This document shows positions 12,052-22,547 of a stretch of DNA of 64,000 nt, piece after piece. How positions within the stretch are numbered: the stretch's first letter is position 1; each line of letters opens with the position of its first letter. The translations under genes and the position numbers were made by a program. Source of the DNA: Cloeon dipterum (taxonomy: Eukaryota; Arthropoda; Insecta; Ephemeroptera; Baetidae); contig NC_088789.1 in NCBI RefSeq assembly GCF_949628265.1, forward strand, positions 29,629,883 through 29,693,882, read 5' to 3'. Under the pieces are notes generated by a model. It was given only the letters and a program-made list of their open reading frames with translations, was not told the origin of the DNA and did no database searches.

Positions 12052-12599
12052 GGATTGAAATTAGTGTTTTTATAATATTACTTAATGTTACCAGCGGGGG
12101 CCAGACGTGCGATAAAATTGGTTCGCACTGCGCAGAACCAAGATGACGTCTGAATGTGGGAAACGAAAAGCTCTCTTTGGATGTCCGTACGAGTGTCAAG
12201 AGATGTTTTTACGATCCAACAGACACAATTAGTTAAGAGTAATGCAAATTATGTCCCAATATTGACGAAAACTTGCTTCTTTTCGCGCATTTTAACGTGG
12301 CCGTTTTTCGCGCCATACTCCACCGGACGCCATATCTGCGCGTCGAACGAATCTGGCTCGAGCTGAATATTACTAGCTTTGATTTTATACTAATAATTAG
12401 ACAACATTTACTTTAGTTGTTGATATCAAGAAACAATTATTACAGTTAGCGCTTTAAACTAACACCATTTATTTAGCCTCGATCTAACAGTTTTGATGCT
12501 TTGTTAAACTCTTTAGTGTGTTTATTTAATTTATGATATTCGGAATTAAATAAATTTATCAAGTGTGAACGTGAGCTTTTTTCTTAACAAGCTAAATTT

Positions 12600-12790
12600 T
12601 TCGACGGACAGAGATTTGGGGCCACTGGCACATCCTCAGGTCAGCGCACAGGGCTACGGAATGGATCCTTCAGGATCGACTGCATCAATCAGTTTCTTCG
12701 TTCCACGAATGGACTCGTTTGATGGACTCGAAATACGTGACAAATGTAGCTCCAATCAACTGAAATTAACAATATTTTATCTCAAGTAGA
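12600..12790 (-). pseudogene. Ankyrin-repeat remnant downstream of B1
   Basis: On the - strand the stretch decodes in pieces to HSWNE, a damaged centre with stops, then ALCADLRMCQWPQIS, matching the better-preserved remnants at 31410-31780 and 42555-42900. Frameshifts and stops show that it is not coding. The only evidence for ankyrin origin is this paralogy. Confidence 0.55.
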
Positions 12791-12799
12791 CAATGGCGT

Positions 12800-13145
12800 G
12801 TGCGAAAATCCAGGCCGTTTGCACATTTTAATTAAAATGCCAATTGCTGGAATTCCAAGGCAGAGCGGATAATTTCTTCTTGCTGCGATAATGCAGTAAA
12901 CACACACATACACGTGGACGCAGCGAAAAAAGAGAAGAGTGTGGTGGACAGCTCGTTTTCGGGGGTGATTACACACATCATGCCCTTTGTAAGTGCTGTG
13001 GTGGCGGCGGTGGCAACGGACGGGAAATGACGACACACACCGAGAGCCGCAGAGAAAGCGGCACGTGAATGATGGACCGGCAAAATCCTATAGAATCAAA
13101 ATCGATGCAGCGCATCTCGCCGAGGAAAGTGCAACAAATAGTCCA
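12800..13145. repeat. Duplicated block linked to ankyrin remnants (copy 1)
   Basis: It matches 46140-46390, with shared strings such as GCAACGGACGGGAAATGACG and ATGATGGACCGGCAAAATCC. On the - strand it lies 5' of the ankyrin remnant in both places, so it may be that gene's former promoter or 5' exon. The rest of 12052-13600 shows nothing else supportable. Confidence 0.5.
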
Positions 13146-13603
13146 TAAATTTCCGACAGTGTAGATTGTAGAATGAGTCAAGTTCCTTTTTTGTGATTAT
13201 TGTAAATTCAGCCATTATAAATGTTTCACAATTCCTAAATAATAATGCCTTTGGTCAGGGAAACATACGAGTTAAAAGGTCATTAAAATTGCGTGGAAAA
13301 AATTTGTGCGAAAAATTTTAAGTTTTTAAAACTATTTTTAACTATCTTTATTGCATTTTGGGGGCAAAATTCACTTAAATAAATAATATATAACAATGAG
13401 CGTCTTGTTTCGAACTCTTGATGAACAGAAAGTTAACGAGTTGACGTCTCGCAGTAATAATTGAAAATCAAATCGAGGAATTTGAAAATTGACATGTTCA
13501 CAATATTTATGAATCTCAAAAATTTATACAATTTTATAAAATCCTTCTTTCGAGAGTAAGGAAATTAAAAAATACAAATTGATTATCACATTATTCCATT
13601 TAA

Positions 13604-13609
13604 TTTATT
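13604..13609 (-). terminator. Polyadenylation signal of the first ZAD-ZF gene
   Basis: AATAAA on the - strand in a GATTAATAAA context about 115 bases past the stop. The same context recurs after other ZAD-ZF genes at 17316, 32058 and 43181. Confidence 0.5.
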
Positions 13610-13722
13610 AATCAATATGCTACATAGGGAACAAATCAAGGATATGAATCATAGCGTAATTTATTTCTTCTTTCATACAGGAAGAATTCAGGAAACATGT
13701 TAATGACAAATGAAGGAAGCAT

Positions 13723-15379
13723 TCACTGAATACCGTGGATAAGTAGCATGTGGTTTGTCATACAATATTTGAGCAATGATTTCCCACATAATTTGCAATT
13801 TTTAAGCACCTTGACCTTTAAATGAGTTGACTTTACATGCTTGCGGAGAAAAGGTTTGGAAATGAATTGTTTTTTGCATGTATCACATTCAAATTCAAGC
13901 TCTAACAAATTGTGTTTCTTAGCGAGATGATTATTCAAATCAGAAGTGGAATAGAAACTCTTTGGGCAGTGGGCACAGTGCATCAAGTTGGCCTGGTTGT
14001 GAATCTTGTAAGAATGCTGTTTCAAGACACTCGCACTTTTGTAGTACCTTTTGCAGGGTTCACATTTGAATCCGAGAGCTTTGTGCTGCAAACCACGCCA
14101 CTCGCGATTCCCATGTTGTCTTTTCATGTGGTAATTAAGCAGAGAAGATATTTGAAAGCTCCTTCGACACTTGGTACATTTGAACAAAGTTTCTCTGCAC
14201 TTTTTCAGATGCGACTGATACAATCCTGAACACTGAAACTCGTTTTTGCAGCGAACGCAGGACAACTTTCTAATGTGTTGAAAGGAATTATGGACAGGAA
14301 CTTCTAATGTGCAAATTTTGCAGCGTTTGAATTCATGCTTTGAACTCATATGATTTGCCAAAATACCCCTCGTTGAGAACATTTCACCGCATTCGTCACA
14401 CTTGAAAGGCTTTTCTGTTCTGTGTTTTCTAGCAACATGTCCTTGTATATCATATTTATGTTTAGTTTTATACTCGCAATATTCACAACCAATCATTTTA
14501 GCATCATCGTGAATAGAGTCAAAGTGAGCCCTCATTTCAATTTTAGTTTTGAAAAACGAGACGCAGCCATGAAAAGCGCACTTGACTGGATATTCAAGAT
14601 GGACACGACGAACATGATGACAATAATTATTGTTCCCTTTGAATTTCTTGGTACAAAAATCGCATTTGAATATTTTCAGTTCTCCCCGTTTTTCATGCAC
14701 TTCTTCATTGTGTTTATCCCTTTCCTCGACTGTGTGAAAATATGAGGCACAATTACGGTTTTCACATCTGATAGCATTATTGTGTGTATTCTTTGCATGC
14801 TGCGACAAATTCTTGGAGGTTTTAAACAATTTACCACAGTAGAGACATTTTTTCTTTTGTGAACAAATTTCGGATCGTGATCCAGATTCCAATTCCACCG
14901 CATCCTCTTCGACTTCTTCATCTTTTTCACTTTCGGGTAGGTCGATCTCTTCCAATGGAACCCAACATTGCTCAATATTTCCCTCTAAAAACACAGTTGA
15001 TAGAAAAAATTTATAAAAATTATCAAATTTTATTTACTACCTAAGTAATATTTCCGCAGCTCCGTCGCTGCTTCGTCCAAATCCAAATTCCACCAAACCG
15101 AATTCTCATCCGCCATCTCGTCGATTTTCCATTGAAACCTAAGGGAAAATTCCTCATTTAAAAAAGAAGATTCCTTTAATTCCTATTAAGAACTCACTCG
15201 GCGTGCCAGAGGCAAAAGTAGCAAATTTTGTCCTCGTCTTGTATTTCCTCCGCCAATTCGTATTCGCAGACGTTGAGAAACCACTCCTGCAGTTTCTCCT
15301 TGTCCACGTGGACAGCGAGGACAGCGCCGTCCGCCGTGGGGAGCTCGCAAATCAAGCACAACGCCTTTTGAATCGACAT
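13723..15379 (-). CDS. ZAD-C2H2 zinc finger protein 1 (13 finger units, about 513 aa)
   Basis: Three exons read on the - strand: 15379-15198 (182 nt), 15138-15041 (98 nt), 14984-13723. Exon 1 starts at MSIQKALCLIC, the Met conserved across paralogues; an upstream in-frame Met is not conserved. CLIC plus ICYFCLWHAEF forms the four-Cys ZAD, a dimerisation module that spans exons 1-2. Exon 2 carries VWWNLDLDEAATELRKYY. Exon 3 opens with EGNIEQCW, an acidic linker (LPESEKDEEVEED), then 13 units. Most are C-x2-C..H-x3-4-H. Units 2 and 4 have C-x4-C, and units 7-8 (RCKIC..LSC, CVRC..LKKC) use Cys as the last ligand. It is probably a nuclear DNA-binding transcription factor; the target is unknown. 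ZAD families are known to expand in insects. Confidence 0.88.
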
Positions 15380-15817
15380 GTCAGACAAACCACCTGAACC
15401 TGAATGACAAATGAAAGGTTGCAGGTGATGCAGGGCGATCGAAGCGCCACTCAAAGGACAAAGGTGGAAATTCTAGTTTGCGTGGTATACTTTAAACTAG
15501 GGACCGTTGCAGAACATATGATCTATTTGTTTTTACCTCAGTCTTAAAAATAATTAATCTTTTATCTATTACACCGATTCAAATTCTTCCACAGGCTAAT
15601 AAAGTACAAAACGAATTCATATTGAGCTAAAAATAAATTAGGATTGGGGTATTTCAGAATTTATTTATCTGAGTGACCTTTGCAGCCAATATGAAGTTTT
15701 ATTCCACAATGATTGATTTCCCAACAAAGATTTCAAATTTAGTGAGAAAGATTAATTTGATGAACCAAATAAGAATGAAAATTTATAGGTGGGATTTTCT
15801 GGGATTCCTACAAAAAA

Positions 15818-15893
15818 ATCTATGGCACGCCGAGTGAGTTATTATTAAAAGGAATTTCAGGAATTTTCTTTTTTAATTTAAGGAATTTTCCCA
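15818..15893 (+). pseudogene. Relic of a ZAD exon-1 end plus intron 1, opposite strand
   Basis: TATGGCACGCCGAGTGAGTT matches the WHAE codons and splice donor that end exon 1 of the - strand ZAD genes, here in + orientation. The following bases (AAGGAATTTC..GGAATTTTCCC) resemble their intron 1. No ZAD body or fingers adjoin it, so it is a fragment left by rearrangement. The rest of 15380-15984 holds nothing else I can support. Confidence 0.5.
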
Positions 15894-15984
15894 ATAACAA
15901 GATATTTGCCAGGGGAAATAATATTTTTTTTAAAAAAAGCGTCACGTTTGCGTTACTGTAAATGCTAATTTTTATTTTAAATTA

Positions 15985-16345
15985 GTGCTCCAGGGTTATC
16001 AATCAAGTAGGGAGCGTTAAGAGCGAGACTCGGCGCTCGGCGGAAAGCGAAAAAGAGGAGAGCAGCCGCGTCATCCGCCCGCTTCTTATCTACGAAGCGG
16101 CTGAGGAACGGAAAGCGGTCCATTCACAGCTTCTTTCTCCAGTTAAAGCGCGTCAAAAGCAGTGCTGGCATAAAAAAGTAGCAGCTGTGCCGCTGAGTAG
16201 GCTTTCTTCGCGGGTTGCATATCATTCCAGTGAAAAAAGACGCTGCACACGCGTAACCATCCGCACACTCGAGCTTTTTTTATGTATAGGCTGATTAAAA
16301 ATGCGGTGGTCAGCACCACATCTTGGATTTCTGCTTCGAATTCGA
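15985..16345. repeat. Duplicated GC-rich block (copy 1)
   Basis: Near-copy of 19585-19985: shared runs include GCGGTCCATTCACAGCTTCT, CGCGGGTTGCATATCATTCC and CGCGTAACCATCCGCACACT. It is much richer in GC than its surroundings and contains CATAAAAAAG. It looks like a promoter or first non-coding exon that travelled with the ankyrin/ZF duplications; this is inference. Confidence 0.55.
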
Positions 16346-16625
16346 TTAAAAAAGAAAAATAACCAGCCCGTTGGCTCGCATTGTTAAGGCACTCTCAGGA
16401 GTGTGAAAGCAATGGGAGGAATTTGAGCAGTTGGGAGATCTAATACTGGTTACCCAATGTCAGAGATGGCAAAAAGCGGTTGGTTTAGTGACTTGAAATG
16501 CTCAAATTGCTCAATGGGCTGGTTTGCACCTTTGCAGCATGCGTGATTTGGCTTCACGGGACAAATGTCTAGCATTTCAATGCAGTCCTCGGTGCGGAGG
16601 CAAGTGGCCCTTGAGTGGGCTGGGT

Positions 16626-16745
16626 CCCTGTGCGGCCTGGTGCGCCCATTCAATCCGTTCGCGGTGTTATTTGCACTCGGAAATCAGCATTCGTGCTAGT
16701 GCAGTGCGCGCCCTTCCCGGTCCGAGTAGACAGGGATAAAAAGAG
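16626..16745 (+). promoter_or_regulatory. Promoter-like module upstream of the orphan A exon
   Basis: A stretch ending GGGATAAAAAGAGC is repeated with good identity at 56547-56662, including CAGCATTCGTGCTAGTGCAG. The TATA-like GATAAAAA at its end and the position about 40 bases before an A-type first exon suggest a core promoter. The second copy has no recognisable gene after it. Confidence 0.4.
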
Positions 16746-16778
16746 CAAAAAAATTCATTTTATATTGGCCTCGTCATC

Positions 16779-17004
16779 ACGGTGAAGCGGATCGCAACGT
16801 GTTGTGCTCTAATTTTCCTTCTTTACAGTGAGTCTATCGTTTCGGCTCGCAGCTATTTAAAATTAAGTTTTAACTTTTTCCCTGAAGAGTGCAGCTTTGC
16901 TCGCGGTTACTTGGTCAGCATTGGGACTGGGAACGAAATAAGAGGCTGCGTTACCGATGACCACCGCCACGCGGTCGCATTAGTCAAAAATTTGAAGGAA
17001 GAAG
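16779..17004 (+). pseudogene. Orphan first coding exon of a type A receptor (start codon lost)
   Basis: It matches A2 exon 1 (22548-22773) almost base for base over the signal peptide (RIATCCALIFLLYSES) and the segment to the donor GAAG|GTAAAT. The initiating ATG of A2 (CATTATGGTG) is ACG here (CATCACGGTG). None of the other A exons follow: within about 100 bases the sequence becomes the 3' flank of the next ZF gene. The reading frame is otherwise open and the donor intact, so the loss looks recent. Confidence 0.75.
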
Positions 17005-17315
17005 GTAAATAAAATTCACCAAAGCATTTTTCCTTCAAGTTCTGATTTCAGCACTCCTAGCTACCATATTTTTGATGCGAAAAAATCTTTTAAATAAATT
17101 AAATCTGGCAATGGGCGTCTTGTTTCGAACTTTTGATGGACAGAAAGTTAATGAGTTGACGTCTCAAAATAAAACCAAATAGAGGAAAGAAATTTAAAAA
17201 TTTTTAAGTTGAAAATATTTGTAAATCCCCTAAATATTTAAAAACTTATAAAATCCTTTCGATTGGTAACATAAATTTAAATAATATAAATAATTGATTA
17301 CCATTACACCATAAT

Positions 17316-17321
17316 TTTATT
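17316..17321 (-). terminator. Polyadenylation signal of ZAD-ZF 2
   Basis: AATAAA on the - strand in the family's shared GATTAATAAAATTATGG context, about 110 bases past the stop. Confidence 0.5.
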
Positions 17322-17432
17322 AATCAATATGATATAAATAATAGGGAACAATTAAAGGATATGAATCGTAGCGTAAATTATTTCATTTTGCAGAGAGCAC
17401 GAATTCATGGAACGTGTAAATGAAGGAACTAA

Positions 17433-19069
17433 TCATTGAACACCATGGATAAAAAGCAAGTGTCTTTTCATATTACAGTTGAGAATTGATTTTCCACATA
17501 CTTTGCAATTTTCGAGCACCTTGACCTTTAAATGAGTTGACAATAGATGCATGCTGAGAAAAGGTTTGGAAATGAATTGTCTTTTGCACTCATCACATTC
17601 CACTCTAAATTCTAACAAATTGTGTTTCTTAGCGAGGTGGTTTTTCAAATGAGAAGTGGAAACGAAACTCTTTTTGCATTGGGCACAGTGCATCAATTTG
17701 GCTTGGTTGTGCATCCTTTTAAAATGCTGTTTCAAGTAGGAAGCACTTTTGTAGTACCTTTTGCAGGGTTCACATTTGAACCCGAGAGCTTTGTGCTCAA
17801 AACCACGCCATTCGCGATTTCCGTGTTTTCTTTTCATGTGGTAAACAAGCAAACTATGGTGAGTGAAGATCTGTGGACACTTGGAACATTTGAACAAAGT
17901 TTCTCTGCACTTTTTCAGGTGTGATTGATACAAACCTGAACACTGAAACTCGTTTTTACAGCGATCACAGGACAACTTTCTGATGTGTTGAAAGAAATGA
18001 CGGACAGGAACATCAAATGCACAAATTTTGCAGCGTTTGAATACATGCTTTGAACTCATATGATCCGCCAAAATACCCTTTGTTGAGAACATTTCACCAC
18101 AGTTGTCACACTTGAATGGCTTTTCTGTTCTGTGTTTTCTGGCAACATGTCTATGAAGATCAAATTTCTTTCTTGTTTTGTAATCGCAATATTCACAATC
18201 AATCATTTTAGCATCATCGTGAAGACAGTCAAAGTGAGCCTTCATTTCAATTTTAGTTTTGAAAAACGAGACGCATCCATAAAGAGCGCACTTGACTGGA
18301 AATACACGATGGATCTGACGAACATGTCGGCAATAGTCACTGCTCCCTTTGAATTTCTTGACACAAAAATTGCATTTGAATATTTTCAGTTCTCCCCGTT
18401 TTTCATGCACTTCCTCTACGTGATTTTCCCTTTCCTCGATTGTGTGAAAATATGTGGCACATTTATGGTTTTCACATCTGATAGCATTTTTGTGTGTTTT
18501 CTTTACATGCTTTGTCAAATCCCTCGAAAATTTATATAGTTTACCACAATAGAGACATTTTTTCTTTTCTGAGCGAATAATGGATTGTGTCTCATATTCC
18601 AATTCTTCCCCATCCTCTTCACTTTCGGGCAGGTCAAGCTCTTCCAATGCCACCCAACATTGCTCTATATTTCCCTCTGAAAACATAGTTATTAGAAAAT
18701 ATAATTTATAAATAAAAATAATGTTTACCGAAGTAATGTTTCCGCAGCTCCTTGGCTGCATCGTCCAAATCCAAATTCCACCAAACCAAAGCCTCGTCTG
18801 AAATTTCATTGAAATTCCAAAGATACCTGAGAGGAAATCCCTCAAATAATAGAATAAAAATTCCTTGAATACTTTTTAAAAACTCACTCGGCGTGCCAAA
18901 TACAAAAGTAGCAAATTTTGTCCTCTTCCTCGAGTTCCTCGGCCAAATCGTGTCCGCAGAAGTTGAGAAACCAATTCTGCAATTTCTCCTTGTCCACTTG
19001 GACAGCGAAGATGGCGCCGTCCGCCGTTGGAAGCTCGCAAATCAAGCACAGCGCCTTTTGAATCGACAT
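17433..19069 (-). CDS. ZAD-C2H2 zinc finger protein 2 (13 finger units, about 507 aa)
   Basis: Exons 19069-18888 (182 nt), 18826-18729 (98 nt) and 18676-17433. The ZAD begins MSIQKALCLICELPTADGA and closes ICYFCIWHAEY. Exon 2 reads VWWNLDLDDAAKELRKHYF. The finger exon opens EGNIEQCW and carries a short acidic linker, then the same 13-unit layout as copy 1, ending HLLFIHGVQ. Intron 2 has no in-frame stop, so a naive ORF runs through it; the splice sites TTCG|GTAAAC and TTTTCAG|AGGG and the paralogues fix the true boundary. It is immediately downstream of the orphan A exon and convergent with it. Probable nuclear DNA-binding regulator; target unknown. Confidence 0.88.
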
Positions 19070-19584
19070 CTCGGATAGACTACCTGAACCTGAATGACAT
19101 ATGAAAGGTTGCAGGTGATGCAGGGCGATCGAAGCGCCACTCAAAGGACAAATTAATTAAAAGTCTAGTTTGCGTGGTATACTTTAAATTAGGGACCGTT
19201 GCAAAATATATGATTTATTTGTTTTTACCTCACTCGAAAAATATTGAAACTGTTATAATATTTCACTGATTCCAATTCTTGGCTTCCGCTTGGGGTGTCA
19301 CGTGCCAGCCAGAGATGGGAAAATTACAGTTTGAGGCGCCAAAGTTACTTTAAGTTAAACAGTGCTCGTTTGTCGTTTAAGGAAAAAATAAAGAAATACC
19401 AATTTTATACATAAAACGGTGTGGTTCTTGGGTAGCGGCCGGAGCGTCCGGCGGCCGCGCGCCGCGCCTTAGGCCTGCAGGCGCATGTTGTGGCAAATCA
19501 GGCGGAGTCGTGTCACGACACCCATTTTTTCTTATTAGTTAGCCGCTCTCTGCCCCAGCGTCACGGCGGCGTTACTGTAAATGC

Positions 19585-19985
19585 TAATTTTTATTCAAAG
19601 AATGTTCCAGTCCGGTTTTCTGGCGCCTGGTCAATTATTAGCAGGCGGCGTTAGTAGCGAGACGCAGCGTTCAGTGGAGAGCGAAAAAGAGCAGAGCAAC
19701 CGTGTCATCCGTCCGCTTTTTATCTACGAACGGAAAGCGGTCCATTCACAGCTTCTTTCTCCAATTAAAGCGCGTCAGAAGCAGTGCTGACATAAAAAAG
19801 TAGAAGCTGTGCCGCTGAGTAGGCTTTCTTCGCGGGTTGCATATCATTCCAGTGAAAAAAGACGCTTCACACGCGTAACCATCCGCACACTCGAGCTTTT
19901 GTTTTTTTTTTATTTCTAAGCTGATGACAATTGCGGTGGTCAGCACCACATCTTTGAATTCTGCTTTGAATTCGATTAAAAAGGA
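19585..19985. repeat. Duplicated GC-rich block (copy 2)
   Basis: Second copy of the block at 15985-16345. Here it stands directly 5' of the ankyrin fragment at 20022, which supports a promoter/5' exon origin. The interval 19070-19584 shows only ZF 5' flank and a GC-rich stretch (about 19430-19480) without a supportable gene. Confidence 0.55.
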
Positions 19986-20021
19986 AGAATTTTCCATATC
20001 AATTATTAAATTCTCAAACAA

Positions 20022-20330
20022 CTCTTCACCTCGCTGCCGGAAATGAGCGAGTGGCTGATCAAGAATTTAAGCGTCAACGTGCTCTCATTGAAAGAAAATA
20101 ATAAAAACATGGCTTTGCTCTACGCCGCCAGGAACAAAAGAAAGCGAAATGGTGCGTTTGTTTTATATCAGTGCGGAATTTACGTGAACGTTTCGAACGC
20201 AAACCAAATGACGCCTCTGCACTTTGCGCTTGGCAGCGAAAACATGGAACTCGCATTGAACTCGGCGCCAGTTAGAGAAATCTGGTCCAAATTTGCGCCC
20301 TGCAGAAAGCAGAACCGGAATCAATATCTG
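20022..20330 (+). pseudogene. Frameshifted ankyrin-repeat fragment, + strand
   Basis: TTLHLAAGNE in one frame is followed, after a frame change, by EWLIKNLSVNVLSL, NMALLYAARNKRK, then YVNVSNANQMTPLHFALGSE. Those are two recognisable ankyrin-type turns (LHLAAGN; TPLHFAL). No single frame carries both, and nothing continues downstream, so it is a remnant. It is on the opposite strand to the other four ankyrin remnants. Confidence 0.6.
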
Positions 20331-20860
20331 CTGTGAGTCGGTGCTCGGGCGCTGTCAATCATGGGCCACGCTGATCAGAGAGAACGATCCGCTCTTTCGC
20401 TCAACATCAGGCATTACACCTAGCCTAAATAAACTCTCATATTATATACATTAAATTATTTTTCTCATTTTTTATAGATTTAAAAACAGGACCTCGGAAG
20501 TATCTCAGAATTTTTAAAATGATGAAAATGATTTTCTTAAATGAATATGAAGATATTAATGCTTAAAGTAAGTCCTTTAGAAGCTGACATTTTAATTAAT
20601 TTTTATTGCTCGGCTTTTTCAATAAATAAATGAGACAAAACAAAGACTTGTTGCACAATAATTGAGCAATGAAGCTTGATAAAACGTGATTATTGATGCC
20701 TCTCCTTGGGCAATGATTAATGAACCGCCGCGTAACGCAAGATGTTCCGTCTTTTTGTGGCGACTGACTGATTTTACAGTTATTTGACTTGTCGTTTTCC
20801 ATCAGGAAAGTTGGTCAAGAGGGCCACTCGGGATTTTATTTTCATGTCCTAATAGCCAGC

Positions 20861-20920
20861 AGCTCAGTTTGAGTTTTGGTGTGTTTGGATAAAGAAGCAC
20901 AAGATAATAGGAGTTAAAAG
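20861..20920 (+). promoter_or_regulatory. Possible non-coding first exon of A2
   Basis: A stretch ending GAGTTAAAAG|GTAAGAATTT has a strong splice donor, and a matching acceptor TTAATTTCAG lies at 22513-22522, just before the A2 start codon. This would give a 5' UTR exon and a 1.6-kb leader intron. No transcript evidence is available. Confidence 0.35.
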
Positions 20921-22522
20921 GTAAGAATTTTCTATATTTATAGGAATTTATTTATTGATTGATTTTTATGAAATGATCCTTCGTTTCAATAATTAATGTG
21001 TAAACTTATTTTCATATTTCATCAATTTTTTTATTTCCCGATACATTTTTAAGGTAGTTCTTTTAACCATTAGTCGGTTTCTTGGGTCAATTTAGACGTT
21101 TTTTTAGTTGTTTTGTTGTAATAACTTAGCATTTTTATTAAACATCTTACGTTTTTTCCAACTGCGATTTTTTATTAAAAAACCCGTTTGTTTTTAGTTT
21201 CTATTTACCGTTTGGATTGATAAATGAAACAAAGGGCAATATTCTTTCTCTCTAATCGGGAATAAATTGAGCCCCACTGTAAAAAAATAAAATATTAAGG
21301 AACAGAAAAAAATCCGATAAAAAGCGAAAACATGCAAAAAAATGTACAATCGTGTGTAGCAAAAAAGTGCAATTTTATTATGTTGTTGAAGGCAATTTAG
21401 ATATTTTAGACGGTATTTGTAGTTTTATAAGAGTTAAAAATGTTCCAATTAACCGTACCATTAAAAAAAACAACAACAGCCGACCGTCTAGATTTCACAG
21501 TCCTATTGTCAGCCAGCTGGAATTAATTCCTCGTCGAGTTGCACAGCATTTAATAACGCTTTGTGATTTAACCATTGGGGTGGAAACAAAGAGTCGTTGT
21601 TTTACCTTTTAATTTCGAAAAATAAATGTTTTTAAAGCGATGTTTTCTGTCGGTCCATCTCATGTGGATAAATCTTATACGCTGGTTTCATTTATTTCTT
21701 TATTTTTTTTTAAATATGATTAAATTTTCCACATCTGTGGAAATATATTTTGGTAATCATTATTCGATTCACTGAGAATTTAAAATTTTAACCATCTTTT
21801 GTTTCATTTAATTGTAAATCCACCTTGCACATATTCGCAGGTTGGATTTTTTGTCAGGGTAAGAAAAATGCAAAATTTTAAAGAAGGGTTGATGTAACAA
21901 AATCCTGGCAATTACTTATTGCCAAAGCAAGGATTCAGTTGAAGCCAAAATTGGCATAAAAAGCAGTGTAGATTTTTTATTGAAGTGGCTGCTAGGTTAG
22001 CATGCCTTATCATTTGAAATCCTATTTTATTTCACAACAAAGTGTTTACCTAAAATATTTATTGGACAGATCTCGACGAAAGGAATCGAAATCTGCCAAG
22101 AAGATGGGGTCAAGCGCTGGAAATTTTAGAGAAAATTTGAATTTTTGTTGAAGAAAGGTTTTTTACTGTTGCAAATTGTATATTTTTTATCGATCAACTG
22201 CTTACTGCATCAAATATTTTTAAACTGTAGCTCTGTGTCGATCCAATTTAATTTTATGACAATCTCAAAATGTTTAGATAATTCTTATCTAATTTATTTT
22301 AGATTATGCATATTGTTTAAAGGGGATGATTTCCTTGATTATCATTGTGAATATTTAATTTTTAAAGACAACTACAATGAGCTACTATAGGTCATTACTA
22401 TTGTTAGACAACAATAAAAAATATTAAAAACTCATTACATTGGGTGAATTAAAAATATAAATATTTTCTCTTGTAACTTTTTTTACAAATTATGTGTATT
22501 TTAAGTCAGATTTTAATTTCAG
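20921..22522 (+). other. Gene-free stretch, possible leader intron of A2
   Basis: AT-rich sequence with only short, unconserved ORFs. I see no repeat or domain in it. Confidence 0.45.
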
Positions 22523-22547
22523 AACATTTTAAATTGGCCTCGTCATT

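Noticed and set aside
13912..14745. + strand ORFs inside the ZF exons (similar ones at 17622-18539, 32472-33257, 43544-44260, 47252-47569)
   Set aside because: They are antisense shadows of the conserved finger codons; their similarity to each other comes only from the paralogous genes.
15379..15454. Upstream Met (MSGASIALHH) as start of ZAD-ZF 1, also seen in ZF2
   Set aside because: The extension is not conserved in the other copies, whereas the M(S/T)xx(K/R)xLCLIC start is.
16782..17012. GTG as start codon for the orphan A exon
   Set aside because: The paralogue starts at an ATG one codon upstream, which is ACG here. GTG initiation is not expected in a nuclear gene.
20596..20802. - strand 68-codon ORF
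   Set aside because: No domain or paralogue support; it lies in the putative promoter region of A2.
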